This document shows positions 25,301 to 31,516 of a stretch of 33,337 nt of DNA, in pieces. Numbering within the stretch: the first letter of the stretch is position 1; each line of letters opens with the position of its first letter. The stretch lies in NCBI GenBank assembly GCA_022784065.1, contig JALFUO010000024.1, positions 1 to 33,337 on the forward strand. The letters are read 5' to 3'. The notes under the pieces were generated by a model, which was not told the DNA's origin, ran no database searches, and saw only the letters and a program-made list of their open reading frames with translations. Source of the DNA: Bacteroidales bacterium. GTDB taxonomy: Bacteria > Bacteroidota > Bacteroidia > Bacteroidales > Bacteroidaceae. The translations under genes were made by a program, and so were the position numbers.

Positions 25301-26756
25301 GGAAGCCGGCACGCTCGACTTCAAGCAACTCGCGGGCGAAGAGGGTTGGCGCGTCCAAGCCATCGACCTTTCGCAATGGACGGGCAGCGATTACGTGCGC
25401 ATCACGCTCACTGGGCGCGGCACGGACATTTATGTGCCGATTTACGTTGACCGCCTCCGCGTGGAAGGCGACAGCCGCAGCAACCTGCGCGTTTCCGAAT
25501 TGAGTGTCCCCGCCACGCTGAAAACGCAAATGCCGCAGCCCATCACCGCCCGCGTTGAGAACACCGGCGCAGAGACTTCCGACAGCTACACGCTGCATCT
25601 GCTCGCCGATGGCAACACTGTGCTCACCAAATCTTGTTCCGCCCTTGCCGGATTTAGCGGTGAGAACATCGTGTTCGATTATCAGCCCGTTGTAAGCCTT
25701 TGCGGCAAAGAGGTTGCGCTTTCCGTGCAGCTCGTGCCGGGCGGCGACGACGCCGATGCTTCCGACAATGCCTCGGAAACCAAGAAGGCCGAGGTGCTTG
25801 CTCCTGAGTATCCCGCTATTCACGACCTTTCTTATCTTGAAACGGGCGGGGCACATCTTGAATGGACGCAGCCTGAGCAGGTAAACCGCAAGGTAGAGGA
25901 AAGTTTCGAGACTTATCGCCACAAAGACACCGTCTTTGCGCCGTGGACAACCATCGATGCCGAGCGCGGATTGACTTACACGAATACGCAGATGGACGCA
26001 GGCCCAAGCAATGAGGAGGCTTCCTTCTGGGTGTTCAATCCCACGGTTGCCGCCTGCACGGTAGACAATCTGCCTTATTACACGCCTTACGACGGCTATC
26101 AGTGCCTGATGGCAACTTCTTCGCAGCCCACGACCATTAAGATTGGCGACCGCAACGACGACTGGCTCATCTCGCCCGAGCTTGGCAGCTGCGCACAGAC
26201 CGTCAGCTTTATGGCACGCACGGCAAAGGAGAAATATGGACTTGAAGATTTTGAAATCCTCTATTCAACTACTTATCCTTATCCCGAATGCTTCACGCTG
26301 CTCACGGCGCACACCGCCCCCGAGGCTTGGACGCGCTACACGGCCGACCTGCCCGAAGGCACGCGTTACTTTGCCATTCGCTACCGCAGTCAGGATAAGT
26401 TTATTTTCCTTGTCGATATGGTATGCTACGAAACGGGCGTGATGCCGGTGCGCGGTTACAACGTTTACTGCAACGGCAAGCTCATAGCCTCTTTGCCGGC
26501 AACGCAGCTCAGCTACGACCTCACCCAGCAGCCCGACGAAGCCCATGCCTATACCGTTACCGTTATCTATGAAAACGGCGAGTCTGCGCCCTCCAACGTG
26601 GCCAATTCCACAACGGGCATCGTTTCTGTTGCGACCGGTGCCGATGCGCTTGCGCCGTCTTTGCTATACGATGCTTCGGGCCGCAGGGTATCAGCCCCCG
26701 TGCGCCACGGCGTGACTATTGACAGCAAGGGAGGCAAACGCGTAGCGAAACAGTAA
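22392..26756 (+). CDS. Large secreted multidomain adhesin-like protein (choice-of-anchor J domains)
   Basis: This is a 1454-residue exported protein with a signal peptide ending near SVFA. Residues ~60-320 resemble a beta-propeller or WD-like region (repeats such as DGSIYAIKYKDSSLYRIDKETGEE). Three jelly-roll, cleaved-adhesin/choice-of-anchor-J-like units follow at about 512-656 (ETFDTQEAFNAWTVID, DDWLISPKL), 877-1023 and 1168-1349 (second DDWLISPEL). Fibronectin III-like linkers lie between them, and a CARDB-like segment at about 1029-1133. The tail LLYDASGRRVSAPVRHGVTI resembles a degenerate C-terminal sorting domain, so surface export is likely. ATG 22392 is set by the signal peptide. The ligand is unknown. 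Confidence 0.85.
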   Translation: MKHRFLLFSLFLALAQLSVFADNRGRERVSASHLSPSALQQGGAAREGVLKHSPKRLAAQAESGTVQIPTIWGAMIYANSWQDESVTATYGIYAYGPTVSGPYLYASPVKVDNDIYANGSGAYYNGRLHFFTNNVDRMYQEWDYKTWQRKRFEYVLSSSLMATDADYDEVTGQVYGCFYNPSTSAYDFAAVEYSNGIKSIIRPCDMYIAVAARADGSIYAIKYKDSSLYRIDKETGEETLIGETGIKVGDYLQSATFDRTADVMYWAASDETGTTMLCTVNVETGRANVLAHFADAEQLSCLYVPYIAAAGAPAQPADAQLNFAGAALEGTVSFTMPATATDGAALSGELTYKVTLNGKQIASETAQPGAAVEVPVAAKEGVNLINIVVSNAAGASEPLGLRRWIGNDTPKAPTYLTLTIDNDNNNQADLTWKAPTEGIHAGYVNPMLLRYDVVRLPDSARVATDLATPSFTEILGNDKPGSWKYAVTAKAAGLVSQTAVSNVAIATGVFTPPYCETFDTQEAFNAWTVIDSNNDNYTWAFNKKANMAQYTASMTTAGDDWLISPKLALNAENSYDLSYIYKGFSNVWPEKMEVCVGTGDDPTAYTVVVAPHEIGNYDRELARHTFSVPQTGNYRLAFHALSQAKAYYLYIDSVRIAPSAVKTAPGAVTNLVVAPNALGEPKADISFVAPAVTTTGEALTAIDRIEIVRRAKDLNGDPVTVKTFEAPAVGEALQFTDTAVPNGWHTYEVTPYNAQGQGQTQTADAFVGEDMPKAPQAVGLAENADGTLTLSWTNPGNVGENGQYVNPENTRFNVYTTDIRNFVYDYKSGLTGGSLLIADTLATGPQQQLRMAVKAQSVGGESPAAYSNYVLAGAPYALPYVESFAGAEAGTYCSSDGYNPFRLADNISYDNDGGCIGWKSNGLDNEGSFEMGKISLKNAAHPYFIYAYYALPGEEGTLTTYVTPRGGSMQEAGTLDFKQLAGEEGWRVQAIDLSQWTGSDYVRITLTGRGTDIYVPIYVDRLRVEGDSRSNLRVSELSVPATLKTQMPQPITARVENTGAETSDSYTLHLLADGNTVLTKSCSALAGFSGENIVFDYQPVVSLCGKEVALSVQLVPGGDDADASDNASETKKAEVLAPEYPAIHDLSYLETGGAHLEWTQPEQVNRKVEESFETYRHKDTVFAPWTTIDAERGLTYTNTQMDAGPSNEEASFWVFNPTVAACTVDNLPYYTPYDGYQCLMATSSQPTTIKIGDRNDDWLISPELGSCAQTVSFMARTAKEKYGLEDFEILYSTTYPYPECFTLLTAHTAPEAWTRYTADLPEGTRYFAIRYRSQDKFIFLVDMVCYETGVMPVRGYNVYCNGKLIASLPATQLSYDLTQQPDEAHAYTVTVIYENGESAPSNVANSTTGIVSVATGADALAPSLLYDASGRRVSAPVRHGVTIDSKGGKRVAKQ

Positions 26757-26779
26757 CTCCGATTTTCTCCATTTGTGAT

Positions 26780-26810
26780 AAAGGTGCATCGCCGTCGGCG
26801 GTGCACCTTT
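26780..26810 (+). terminator. Terminator of the large secreted protein gene
   Basis: AAAGGTGCATCGCCG (26780-26794) and CGGCGGTGCACCTTT (26796-26810) form a 15-bp inverted repeat with one G-T pair. The A/T ends make it usable in both directions. Confidence 0.7.
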
Positions 26811-26818
26811 ACTATGCA

Positions 26819-26859
26819 AAAGCAGCGGACGCGCCAGGTTTCGGCATGTCCGCTGCTTT
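26819..26859 (-). terminator. Terminator of ackA
   Basis: AAAGCAGCGGAC (26819-26830) and GTCCGCTGCTTT (26848-26859) are perfect 12-bp arms. On the minus strand the stem ends in GCTTTTG. It lies 29 nt past the ackA stop, back to back with the terminator of the convergent gene. Confidence 0.7.
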
Positions 26860-26888
26860 ATGTTGAATGATTCTAACGTGCTAATTGC

Positions 26889-28079
26889 TTATTTCACGAG
26901 GTTGAGCGTATCAGAGGCGATGAGCAGTTCCTCGTCGGTGGGCACAACGACCACTTTCACCTTGCTGTCGGGCGTGGAGATGATTTCCTCCTCGCCGAAG
27001 TTCTTGCGGTTCTTCTCTTCGTCGAGCTTGATGCCGAAGAATTCGAGGCCGCTCACGCTGGCGCGGCGGATATCCCACTGGTGCTCGCCCACGCCGGCGG
27101 TGAAGACGATGGTGTCAACGCCGCCCATGGCTGCCGTGTATGCGCCGATGTATTTCTTGATGCGGTAGCTGTACATATCGAGGGCGAGGCGGGCGCGCTC
27201 GTTGCCTTCCTTGATGGCTGCTTCCACTTCGCGTATGTCGCTCGACACTCCGGAGATGCCTTTCACGCCGCTCTCCTTGTTGAGCAGGTCGCTCATCTGG
27301 TCGGGCGTGAAGCCTTCCTTCTTCATGATGGCGAGCACGGCGGAGGGGTCAACGTCACCGCTGCGGCTGCCCATCATCAGGCCTTCGAGCGGTGTGAGCC
27401 CCATCGACGTGTCCACGCATTTGCCGTGGAGCACGGCCGATACCGATGCGCCGTTGCCGATGTGGCAGGTGATGATGCGCTGATCCTCGGGCTTCACGCC
27501 GAGCACCTCGCAAACGCGGGCGGTGACGAAGCGATGGCTCGTGCCGTGTGCGCCCCAGCGGCGAATGTTGTCGTTCTCATAATATTTGTAGGGAACGGCG
27601 TACATGTAGGCGTGCTCGGGCATCGTTTGGTGGAACGACGTGTCGAACACGAACACCTGCGGCAGTTCGGGCAGCATTTCCTTCACGGCCACGTAGCCTT
27701 TGAGGTGTGCGTAAGAGTGGAGCGGGGCGAGATCCATGTACTGTTTCCATTCTTCCAGCATGGCATCGGTCACGACCTGGCTCTTCGTGAAGCGTCCGCC
27801 CGCCACGATGCGGTGGCCTGCGGCAGAGATTTCGTCGAGGCTCTTGATTGCGCCGTACTCGGGCGAGAGGAGCGTGTCGAACATGAGTTTGATGCCTTCC
27901 GTATGGGAGGGGCAGGGGTGTTCGATGATTTTCGTTTCGCCGTTGATTTTTGTTTTCAGGAAAGAGCCTTCCAGCCCAACCTTTTCAATGCCGCCTGCGG
28001 CGAGCACGCTGCGGTTGTCCATTTCGTAGAGCTTGTACTTGATGGAGCTGCTGCCGCAGTTGATGACTAATATTTTCAT
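26889..28079 (-). CDS. ackA: Acetate kinase
   Basis: This 396-residue enzyme catalyses acetyl phosphate + ADP to acetate + ATP. The family signatures are present: MKILVINCGSSSIKYKLYEM at the start, LAPLH with the catalytic-site His, VFDTSFHQTMPEHAYMYAVP, RRWGAHGTSH, CHIGNGASVSAV and DTSMGLTPLEGLMMGSRSGD, then GVGEHQ near the end. Variants are IVAGG where many have VVHGG, and GEH in place of GEN. ATG 28079 is clear; the frame upstream runs into an 8-bp tandem repeat that is not coding. Its usual partner pta is not in the window. Confidence 0.97.
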   Translation of the reverse strand: MKILVINCGSSSIKYKLYEMDNRSVLAAGGIEKVGLEGSFLKTKINGETKIIEHPCPSHTEGIKLMFDTLLSPEYGAIKSLDEISAAGHRIVAGGRFTKSQVVTDAMLEEWKQYMDLAPLHSYAHLKGYVAVKEMLPELPQVFVFDTSFHQTMPEHAYMYAVPYKYYENDNIRRWGAHGTSHRFVTARVCEVLGVKPEDQRIITCHIGNGASVSAVLHGKCVDTSMGLTPLEGLMMGSRSGDVDPSAVLAIMKKEGFTPDQMSDLLNKESGVKGISGVSSDIREVEAAIKEGNERARLALDMYSYRIKKYIGAYTAAMGGVDTIVFTAGVGEHQWDIRRASVSGLEFFGIKLDEEKNRKNFGEEEIISTPDSKVKVVVVPTDEELLIASDTLNLVK

Positions 28080-28123
28080 AATTTGGATTGAAAAATATGA
28101 TGTGAGTTGTATGATGCCGTTCG

Positions 28124-28180
28124 GTAAACGAGTAAACGCGTTTACGAGTAAACAAGTTAACAAGTAAACGAGTAAACAAG
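28124..28180. repeat. Seven-unit 8-bp tandem repeat in the ackA leader
   Basis: The units are GTAAACGA, GTAAACGC, GTTTACGA, GTAAACAA, GTTAACAA, GTAAACGA and GTAAACAA, in perfect 8-bp register. The array lies between the predicted ackA -7 box and its ATG, in the 5' leader. Such arrays can change copy number by slippage. Confidence 0.8.
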
Positions 28181-28204
28181 CCGAAGTGTTCACTTTCTGC
28201 TATG

Positions 28205-28212
28205 CAAAATTA
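28205..28212 (-). promoter_or_regulatory. -7 box of ackA
   Basis: Read on the minus strand this is TAATTTTG, an exact consensus match. The matching -33 region is weak. The leader to ATG 28079 would be about 120 nt and would contain the whole 8-bp repeat array. Confidence 0.45.
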
Positions 28213-28231
28213 CAAAAAAATGATAAGGGCG

Positions 28232-28263
28232 TTGATGTACCTGCTTGAAATATGCTAATTTTG
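28232..28263 (+). promoter_or_regulatory. Promoter of the epimerase operon
   Basis: TTG (28232-28234) and TAATTTTG (28256-28263) are 21 nt apart. Downstream in the leader is the stem GGGCGTA/TACGCCC (about 28279-28296), related in reverse orientation to the GTAGGGGCG repeat family. Confidence 0.55.
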
Positions 28264-28327
28264 TGCTAAGATACGTGCGGGCGTATGCTTACGCCCCTGT
28301 TTAATTCAATAAAATCCTTAAATAAAA

Positions 28328-29500
28328 ATGTCACTTGATTTCAAAGCCCTTGCAGCACAGTATAAGTCCGAGCTGCTCGACAAGGTGATGCCTTTCTGGC
28401 TCAACAACTCTATCGACCGCAAATGCGGCGGCTATTTTACCTGTTTGGAGCGCGACGGCAGCGTCTTCGACACCGACAAATTCATTTGGCTGCAAGGCCG
28501 CGAGGTGTGGATGTTCGCCACATTATATAATAAAGTGGAGCAGCGTCCCGAATGGCTCGCGGCAGCCGAGCACGGCGCGGAATTCCTCAAGAAGTACGGG
28601 CACGACGGCAATCTTAACTGGTATTTCGCGCTCGACCGCGAGGGCCGTCCGCTCGTAGAGCCTTACAACATCTTTTCCTACACCTTCGCCGTCATCGCTT
28701 TCGGGCAGCTCGCCCTTGCAACGGGCAATAAGGAGTATGAGGAGATTGCCCGCAAGACGTTCGACATCGTGCTTTCGAAAGTAGACAACCCGAAAGGCCG
28801 TTGGAACAAGGCGGCCAAGGGCGCGCGTTCGATGAAGAGTTTTGCCTTGCCCATGATTCTTTGCAACGTGGCTTTGGAGATAGAGCCGCTACTCGACCCT
28901 GATTTTTTGAAGAAAACGATTGACACGTGCATTCATGAGGTGATGGACGTTTTCTATAAGCCCGAACTGGGGCTGATTGTGGAGCATCTCGGCACGGACG
29001 GCGAACTGGTGGATTGCATGGACGGCCGCCAGCTCAATCCCGGCCACGCCATCGAAGCCATGTGGTTTATCATGGATTTGGGCAAGCGTCTCGGCCGCCC
29101 CGAACTCATAGAACGCGCCAAGAACATCGCCCTCCAAGAGGCCGAATACGGTTGGGATAAGCAGTATGGCGGCATCTTCTACTTTATGGACCGCCTCGGC
29201 CGTCCCTTGCAGCAGCTCGAGTGGGATCAGAAACTTTGGTGGGTGCACATCGAAACGCTCATCACGATGATTAAAGGCTATCGCCTCACGGGCGACCCGC
29301 GCTGCCTCGAATGGTTCGAGCGCGTTCACGATTATGTCTGGTCGCACTTTGCCGACCCCGACTATCCCGAATGGTTCGGCTATCTCAATCGCCGCGGCGA
29401 GCGTTTGCTCTCGCTCAAAGGCGGCAAATGGAAAGGCTGCTTCCACGTGCCGCGTGGCTTGTACCAGTGCTGGCAGGTTTTAGAAGAGTTGGGCAAATAA
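28328..29500 (+). CDS. AGE-family epimerase (N-acylglucosamine 2-epimerase-like)
   Basis: This 390-residue (alpha/alpha)6-barrel sugar 2-epimerase has the family blocks FIWLQGREVWMFATLYN, NPGHAIEAMWFIMDLG with H240, QLEWDQKLWWVHIETL and GCFHVPRGLYQCW with H373. The two His fit the catalytic pair of the family. The likely reaction is N-acetylmannosamine to N-acetylglucosamine, as for the AGE-type NanE used by Bacteroides in sialic acid use. Cellobiose or mannose 2-epimerase cannot be excluded. The YhcH gene 22 nt downstream supports the amino-sugar reading. No sialic acid lyase or transporter is in the window. Confidence 0.9.
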   Translation: MSLDFKALAAQYKSELLDKVMPFWLNNSIDRKCGGYFTCLERDGSVFDTDKFIWLQGREVWMFATLYNKVEQRPEWLAAAEHGAEFLKKYGHDGNLNWYFALDREGRPLVEPYNIFSYTFAVIAFGQLALATGNKEYEEIARKTFDIVLSKVDNPKGRWNKAAKGARSMKSFALPMILCNVALEIEPLLDPDFLKKTIDTCIHEVMDVFYKPELGLIVEHLGTDGELVDCMDGRQLNPGHAIEAMWFIMDLGKRLGRPELIERAKNIALQEAEYGWDKQYGGIFYFMDRLGRPLQQLEWDQKLWWVHIETLITMIKGYRLTGDPRCLEWFERVHDYVWSHFADPDYPEWFGYLNRRGERLLSLKGGKWKGCFHVPRGLYQCWQVLEELGK

Positions 29501-29522
29501 TTATTGTATAAAAATCTCAATC

Positions 29523-29972
29523 ATGATTTTTGGAAAAATTTTTGACAGCGCACGCATCGAGGCTTTGCACCCCGCGCTGCAACGTTTGTTCGAGTTCGTC
29601 AAGACGCACGACCTCATGCAACTCCCGCTCGGCCGCAACGAAATCGACGGCGACCGCTTGTATATAAATATCGCAGAGAGCACTCTCGTTGCCTCCGAGG
29701 CGCAGAAACTCGAGGTGCATCGTGCCTATATGGACGTGCATCTGCCTTTGAACAATGTCGAGACCATCGGCTGGCGCGCCCTTTCCACCATTGACGTGCC
29801 CTCTGAACAGCCGTTTGACGAAGCGTCCGATTACGCCCTCTTTGCCGCTCCCGCAACAAGCTATGTGGACGTGCATCCCGGCGAATACCTCATCGCCTAT
29901 CCCGAAGACGCGCACGCTCCGCTTATCGGCGAGGGCTGCCTGCGCAAGGCCGTTGCAAAAATTAAATTGTAG
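29523..29972 (+). CDS. YhcH/YjgK/YiaL family protein
   Basis: This 149-residue cupin-like protein carries the family pattern GRNEIDGDRLYINIAES, EVHRAYMDVHLPL and FAAPATSYVDVHPGEYLIAYPEDAHAP, with conserved His/Glu residues of the putative metal site. The E. coli member YhcH (NanQ) has been linked to sialic acid anomer conversion. The adjacent epimerase gene fits this. It lies 22 nt after the epimerase and 3 nt before the nuclease gene, so co-transcription is likely. Confidence 0.92.
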   Translation: MIFGKIFDSARIEALHPALQRLFEFVKTHDLMQLPLGRNEIDGDRLYINIAESTLVASEAQKLEVHRAYMDVHLPLNNVETIGWRALSTIDVPSEQPFDEASDYALFAAPATSYVDVHPGEYLIAYPEDAHAPLIGEGCLRKAVAKIKL

Positions 29973-29975
29973 CAA

Positions 29976-30857
29976 ATGGCACGCAGAAAACATAGCCCCA
30001 CCAGCATTAACTTCTTGCCCCTGCGCATAGTTGTTATCCTCGTCGTCCTCGTCGCGTTGGGCGTGGGCAGCATGTGCGGTTCGGGCAATAAGGAGCAAGA
30101 GTCTGCCGAAGAGCAGCTGCCAGCTTCGGAAACGCAGCAGGCCGCGCAGGAGGCGCTTGCGGCAGGCAAAATCGAGCAGCCCGCCGCCTTGCAGGGCGTT
30201 CCCGAGCAGATCATCGAGCATACGGGCTTTATCCTTTCTTTTAACAAGGACCTCGGCCAGCCCAATTGGGTGGCTTGGGAACTTACCGCCGAGGAGGCGG
30301 AGGGCACCGTGCCCCGCGCCGACGATTTCCTGCCCGACCCGCAGGTGCCCGAGGCGTATCGCGTCACGACGGCCGATTATCGCGGTTCGGGCTACGACAG
30401 AGGGCACATGTGTCCCGCGGCCGATATGAAATGGAGTTATAAGGCGATGAACGATTGCTTCTATATGACGAACATTTGCCCGCAGGACCACAGCCTCAAT
30501 GCCGGTTCGTGGAGCACGCTCGAGAAGGCGTGCCGCCGCTGGGCGTTGCGCGAGGGCAGCGTCTATATCGCCGCCGGCCCCGTGTTCAAGGCAGGCAAGC
30601 GCCCAGCTCGGATAGGGCAGGAGCACCCCGTGGCAGTGCCCGACGGCTTCTTCAAAGTGGTCCTTTCGTTGCGCAAAGGCGCAGAAAAAGCCATTGGGTT
30701 TTATTATGAAAACAATTCCGTGAAGCAACCTATGGAGCAGACCGCCATGTCGGTCGATGCCGTTGAGACGCTCACGGGCATGGATTTTTTCCCCGCCCTC
30801 GACGATGACCTCGAGAACCGCCTCGAAGCCACGTTCAAGTTGAAAGAATGGCGGTAG
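29976..30857 (+). CDS. Membrane-anchored DNA/RNA non-specific endonuclease
   Basis: This is a 293-residue NUC1-type (beta-beta-alpha metal) nuclease. Residues ~15-33 form a membrane anchor, followed by an acidic Gln/Ala/Glu linker (38-66). The catalytic motif DRGHMCPAAD is at 141-150 with H144 as general base. The metal-site region MTNICPQDHSLNAGSW has N175, and E183 follows. Orientation suggests an extracytoplasmic catalytic domain. It may degrade nucleic acids for nutrition. It is third in the epimerase-YhcH unit. The functional link to sugar genes is unclear. Confidence 0.92.
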   Translation: MARRKHSPTSINFLPLRIVVILVVLVALGVGSMCGSGNKEQESAEEQLPASETQQAAQEALAAGKIEQPAALQGVPEQIIEHTGFILSFNKDLGQPNWVAWELTAEEAEGTVPRADDFLPDPQVPEAYRVTTADYRGSGYDRGHMCPAADMKWSYKAMNDCFYMTNICPQDHSLNAGSWSTLEKACRRWALREGSVYIAAGPVFKAGKRPARIGQEHPVAVPDGFFKVVLSLRKGAEKAIGFYYENNSVKQPMEQTAMSVDAVETLTGMDFFPALDDDLENRLEATFKLKEWR

Positions 30858-30888
30858 ATACGCAAAAACAATACCCGCCCCAAATAAG

Positions 30889-30934
30889 TCAGTCGATATT
30901 GCAAGGACTTTTTGTGCCCTGCAATATCGACTGA
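30889..30934 (+). terminator. Terminator-like hairpin after the nuclease gene
   Basis: TCAGTCGATATTGCA (30889-30903) and TGCAATATCGACTGA (30920-30934) are perfect 15-bp arms with a T-rich loop, followed by TTTATG. It would end the epimerase-YhcH-nuclease transcript. Confidence 0.65.
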
Positions 30935-31056
30935 TTTATGTTACATAAATAATGTTCCATAATGAAAAATCGCGTTGCACGCCGCTTTCGGGCTTTCTTT
31001 TTGTGCGCAGACAAATCTTATTATCCCCAAGCTATTTTTTCCTTTCCCCTTGCAAG

Positions 31057-31246
31057 TTTTCACTATCTTATAAGATATTTTTTGTTACAAACTTTGTAAC
31101 GCGTATTACAAAGTTTGTAACATGTGTTAGAAAGTTTGTAACGGCCGTTACAAAGTTTGTAACAAACTTTTTCTGCGTAGATAGTAAAAAATATCAGGCA
31201 TAAAGCAAAAAATATCACGGAGGAAAGAAAAAATTCCTCCGTGATA
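31057..31246. repeat. Second palindrome-array element
   Basis: Four 17-bp palindromes (GTTACAAACTTTGTAAC and variants) start at 31084, 31105, 31126 and 31147, exactly 21 bp apart as at 14551-14630. Flanking features are TTTTCACTATCT (31057-31068) with AGATAGTAAAAA (31179-31190), the palindrome TATCTTATAAGATA (31064-31077), and a perfect 13-bp hairpin TATCACGGAGGAA/TTCCTCCGTGATA (31213-31246). No gene is credible in 30940-31406; frames here come from the repeats. Confidence 0.75.
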
Positions 31247-31406
31247 GTAGCGGCGGTCATGGGTAATGGCCATCAGCTGCTCGCATTCATTTCCCCTCTC
31301 CCTGTTTTAATTCGTCCCAAAAACATACAAAACGTTAATGAAGTCCCGTATAAATATACAAAAATGGCAGAAAAATCAATTTTCTGCGGAAATAATGCCA
31401 TATTTA

Positions 31407-31438
31407 TTTGGTCGGGTTAAAAATATTTTACAAATTTG
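31407..31438 (+). promoter_or_regulatory. Promoter of the Omp28-type gene
   Basis: TTTG (31407-31410) is followed after 20 nt by CAAATTTG (31431-31438), one mismatch to TAnnTTTG. The leader to ATG 31517 is about 70 nt. Confidence 0.45.
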
Positions 31439-31516
31439 CCGCAGACGAAAACCATTGCTTGCATTTCTCTCTGCCGATAGAGTGGCAATTTTATTAACCG
31501 AAATACATATATATTT

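Noticed and set aside
23592-25922. 776-codon open frame on the minus strand inside the large secreted protein gene
   Set aside because: It lies fully antisense to a gene with clear domains and a signal peptide. Its own product shows no family motif. The length follows from the codon bias of the plus-strand gene.
28080-28193. Upstream extension of acetate kinase by 38 residues
   Set aside because: The extension translates the 8-bp tandem repeat; the family start MKILVINCGSS is at 28079.
30952-31203. 83-codon frame rich in KFVT
   Set aside because: The repeated peptide is only the translation of the 21-bp palindrome array.
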